A program made the translations under genes and the position numbers. From assembly GCF_011386835.1 (NCBI RefSeq), contig NC_088794.1:70628434-70692433 (forward strand): a stretch of DNA of 64,000 bases, written 5' to 3'. Positions 61,111 through 64,000 of this stretch are shown in pieces (the first letter of the stretch is position 1; each line of letters opens with the position of its first letter). This DNA comes from Chrysemys picta bellii. Taxonomy: Eukaryota > Chordata > Testudines > Emydidae. The notes beneath the pieces are model-generated. The model was not told the DNA's origin, ran no database searches, and saw nothing but the letters and a program-made list of their open reading frames with translations.

Positions 61111-63540
61111 GATTTGGTACTAATGCAGGATGAACATACAGCAAGTCCAGCCATGAGATGGGACTGCACTAAAGGTTGTCTGACAAACATAACAGAGGAG
61201 ACATTGAAGGCTGAATTAATTTAAGTTGACTTCCCAAATAGCACGTCACCTATTTCTTGCTAGGGAGAAGAGGTAGAGTTGACCTGCTAATGTGCTGTAA
61301 AATTCTCCCCTCACTCACTTGAGTTGTTGCTTCTGTAGTGTAGTAAGCAATCCATTCCATGATTGGTTATTCCAGGCTAGAACATAAACAGATTCTACAT
61401 GGTAGAACTCTGTCTCACACAAGCTAGTTTTTCAAGATGCAAGCTAACAAACCCAGGAGCTACCATGTGTATGCAAGCCCAGCATCCTAAAAATAAAGAA
61501 TTACCTATTGGTTTACTATATCCTAACTGCACCTTTAATGTCTCAGGAGAAACTTTAGAGTCCAGCTGATTATGCTTCCAATACTACATACTACCACTTC
61601 TAGTCTATGGAACAGCAATGTACAGAATGAACCAATGAGAGTGTCTCTTTCTTTCATCACCTTGTTCCTTCCATTACAATTTTTTTTTAGTTGTAGCAGC
61701 ATTGATAATATAAAAATATCACTGCTCTGGGGAAACATATGCTTCAGTGAAAGACTGGTGAATGGAACAGGAAATGCTTCTATCCACGTCACTGGCAATA
61801 TTCCCCGTCAGTATGATAGGATTGTTGAATGTTACAGCTTATGCTACCTATGCTCCATTTGAATCCTGCAGCTCTACCAAATGACCCAGGGCACTGAATG
61901 GAAATTCATGCTCATTAACACGTACTCCGGAAAGAGCGCTCAGTAACTGCAAACATTACCAGACTTCTTGATCTCTGTGTTTCATTATCAACTCACTAAT
62001 GCAGCCTTTGAATCAAGATGCTCATCCGTTACCTTAGACCCTGTTCTGAGCTTTGAACTGCTGGATTTATCCACACCATAAAGCTGTCAGAAAAATAGCT
62101 TAATGTATACACATTAATGCAGCCAGAGAAACATCTTCATGCCCAGGAGCCATGAGTATGTGACATTCACTTTTTGAACTCTTCAGTCCTCCTTATGTTA
62201 GGAGCCTCTTTGTATTCTGTGCTGTTCTCCCTCCTTCTCTTATGACTCACTGAGGCTGTGCTTCATTTTCCTCCTGTTCCTGGAAAGGATTGTATGTGTG
62301 CTAAAGATTAATCTGACTTAATGTGGGAATGCTAAAAGCGTATCACATGTACACAAAAAGATCAGTGATGGTTGCATATTTATTTTTAATTTGCAGCTTG
62401 TGTGCTCATACACACCAATTGTGGCAATCTCATCTTGTCTTTCCATTTGAAATGCTCCAAAGGACTAGTAGTTTTGGCTTAGGAGTCACAGTGCTGTGCC
62501 CAATGTTATTTAAGAGCTCTCTTCCGCTCTGGACAGCATCCCTTCCCTTTGTCATTTTCATCAGACCATTACTTGTTGCCAGTACTCATTAAGTAGTACA
62601 GCAAATAAGTCAAAATGCTTCAGTGCAATGTCATACTCAAACCACAGCAGCCATATCCAGTCAAATGTAGCAAGCAAATAATACAAATATCTGTTTCAAA
62701 AGTAACCCAAAGACCAGCGCCTCTGTTGGGAATATGGAAATTAATATGGAAATAAATGAATGTCACAAATGGAAAAGTAACATTCCCTAACTGGAAGTGG
62801 ATGCAGAGGGGGAAAACAGATCATTAGTACACCAGTCACAGAATATACAACAGTACCTTCCATTCAAATGAAACTGGAAAGAAACAAAAAGGACCATTAA
62901 GCTTCACCGCATGAGAAGGATGTCACACATACTCCAGCATATATCCAGGAGAAGGACATACCAAAATCGTGGGCCCTTGATGTGAAAGAGAACAGCATTC
63001 AAGGCTCATGAGATTATAACCAAGGATGGTCACTAGTTACAATCCCCCTGGTTTCAGCTGCCTTCATTAAATATAAAGGCAGCGCACCGTTCCCCAGATG
63101 CTATTGTCCATTATTATTTGTATTGTGGTAGTGATTACAGGCTCTAATCAGCATCAGGGTCCCATTGTCCTAGGCAAACATATAATGGAAAGATGGACCA
63201 GGTAGAAAACCAACAAACTTCTACTCTGTTGATATATATGTTAGTATTTGAATAAAGCTGTAATCCTTGAATTCCAAAGCTAAATATCCCTCAGATTGTG
63301 GGACATGCAACATCTTATCGAAAAAATGCTTCAGTTCTCTCTTTTTGTAACTTCTGCAATATGCACCGGAGCTCCTAGGGAAAAGCACTCTTTGCTGTCT
63401 AGACATAGTACATTGCAAAATGTGTCTCATCATGCTGTATGTGGTTACAAAATAGATTAGTGAATTGGGTTGCTTTAGGTAAGGATATTGAATGAGCCTA
63501 ATGAATAGTTTTACTGAATGTTGCAACCATTGACTTATAT

Positions 63541-64000
63541 ACAGTGTTGTAGCTGTGTCAGCCCCAGGATATTAGAGAGACAAACTGGGTGAGATAATAT
63601 CTTCTATTGGACCAACTTCCATTGTTGAGAGTTACACAGAGCTCTTCCTCGGTTCTGGGAAAGGTACTCAGAGTGGCACAGCTAAATACAAGAGGATCAC
63701 TTTGAATAGTCCCTTAGTTTATCATAAATAGTTAGCATGTATTCTATCTGTTCAACCTTATATTTAGGGCAAGGTAGGAAATGGTAGAGATGATCCCCAG
63801 AGGGGTGGGAGGATAGGTGCAGTATATGAATCAGAAAGGGGAATGGTTTGTGACTCTCGACCAGCGGGTCAAATCAGCCATTTAGAAGAAGTGACCAACT
63901 ATGATATAACTGTGGAAGATGGCCCGTTCTTAGGGAATCTAGGTTTCTTTCTCAGAAGTTCAGTCAGTCTCTGGATTGATAGTGAACTGGGTGAGACCAC
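63541..64000 (+). repeat. Reptilian interspersed repeat, continuing off the window
   Basis: Begins 'acagtgttgtagctgtgtca', continues 'gatattagagagacaaactg', 'cttctattggaccaacttcc', 'acacagagctcttcctcggt', 'gggaaaggtactcagagtgg'. I recall this as a common repeat in turtle and crocodile genomes; its start ('gtagctgtgtcagcccc') parallels that of the fold-back family at 2107 ('gtagccgtgttagtctg'), so the two may be related. The 3' end lies beyond the edge. Confidence 0.65.

Overview
This is vertebrate nuclear DNA, not prokaryotic or viral. It has intron-split genes with GT/AG boundaries, and dense CR1 LINEs, CR1-tailed tRNA-derived SINEs, MIR fragments, hAT and Harbinger-like DNA transposons and one LTR retroelement. 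The mix of young CR1, CR1-tailed tRNA SINE, preserved MIR and many palindromic 'gtctacact' elements suggests a turtle. That is inferred from recalled repeat families and was not tested by a search.

Two protein-coding genes are recognisable, both on the minus strand, so gene order reads from high to low coordinates. The right half (about 38.8-64 kb) holds the last six coding exons of SLC6A5 (GlyT2, the neuronal Na+/Cl- glycine transporter): 58665-58777, 58236-58367, 56975-57074, 45219-45319, 41388-41555 and 38779-38934. All have canonical splice sites and matching phases, and together they cover extracellular loop 4 to the stop codon. About 13.5 kb downstream, NELL1 begins: coding exon 1 (signal peptide) at 25227-25275 in a GC-rich promoter region, and exon 2 at 19128-19253. 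The rest of NELL1 lies to the left of the window, so 1-19127 is read as NELL1 intron 2. The SLC6A5-to-NELL1 order and same-strand orientation match the arrangement known in mammals.

Everything else is intron, intergenic DNA or transposable elements. Several insertions can be delimited to the base by target-site duplications (TSDs). They are: a hAT element at 588-2629 carrying a smaller hAT, a minisatellite and a fold-back element that itself carries a Harbinger-like element; a Tc1/mariner-like element at 7030-7553; a nearly intact 5'-truncated CR1 at about 9670-12304; hAT copies at 13660-14092 and 48438-48632; decayed CR1 copies at about 27890-30170 (+) and 43338-44810 (-), the latter interrupted by a palindromic hAT; an LTR retroelement at 51010-53644 with 5-bp TSDs and gag remnants but no recognisable pol; and a 285-bp Harbinger-like element at 57736-58020.

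I found no new gene system. The most informative points are the complete reconstruction of the SLC6A5 3' half, the NELL1 start with one residue fewer (and one glycosylation sequon fewer) than I recall for mammals, and the stacked, datable transposon insertions.
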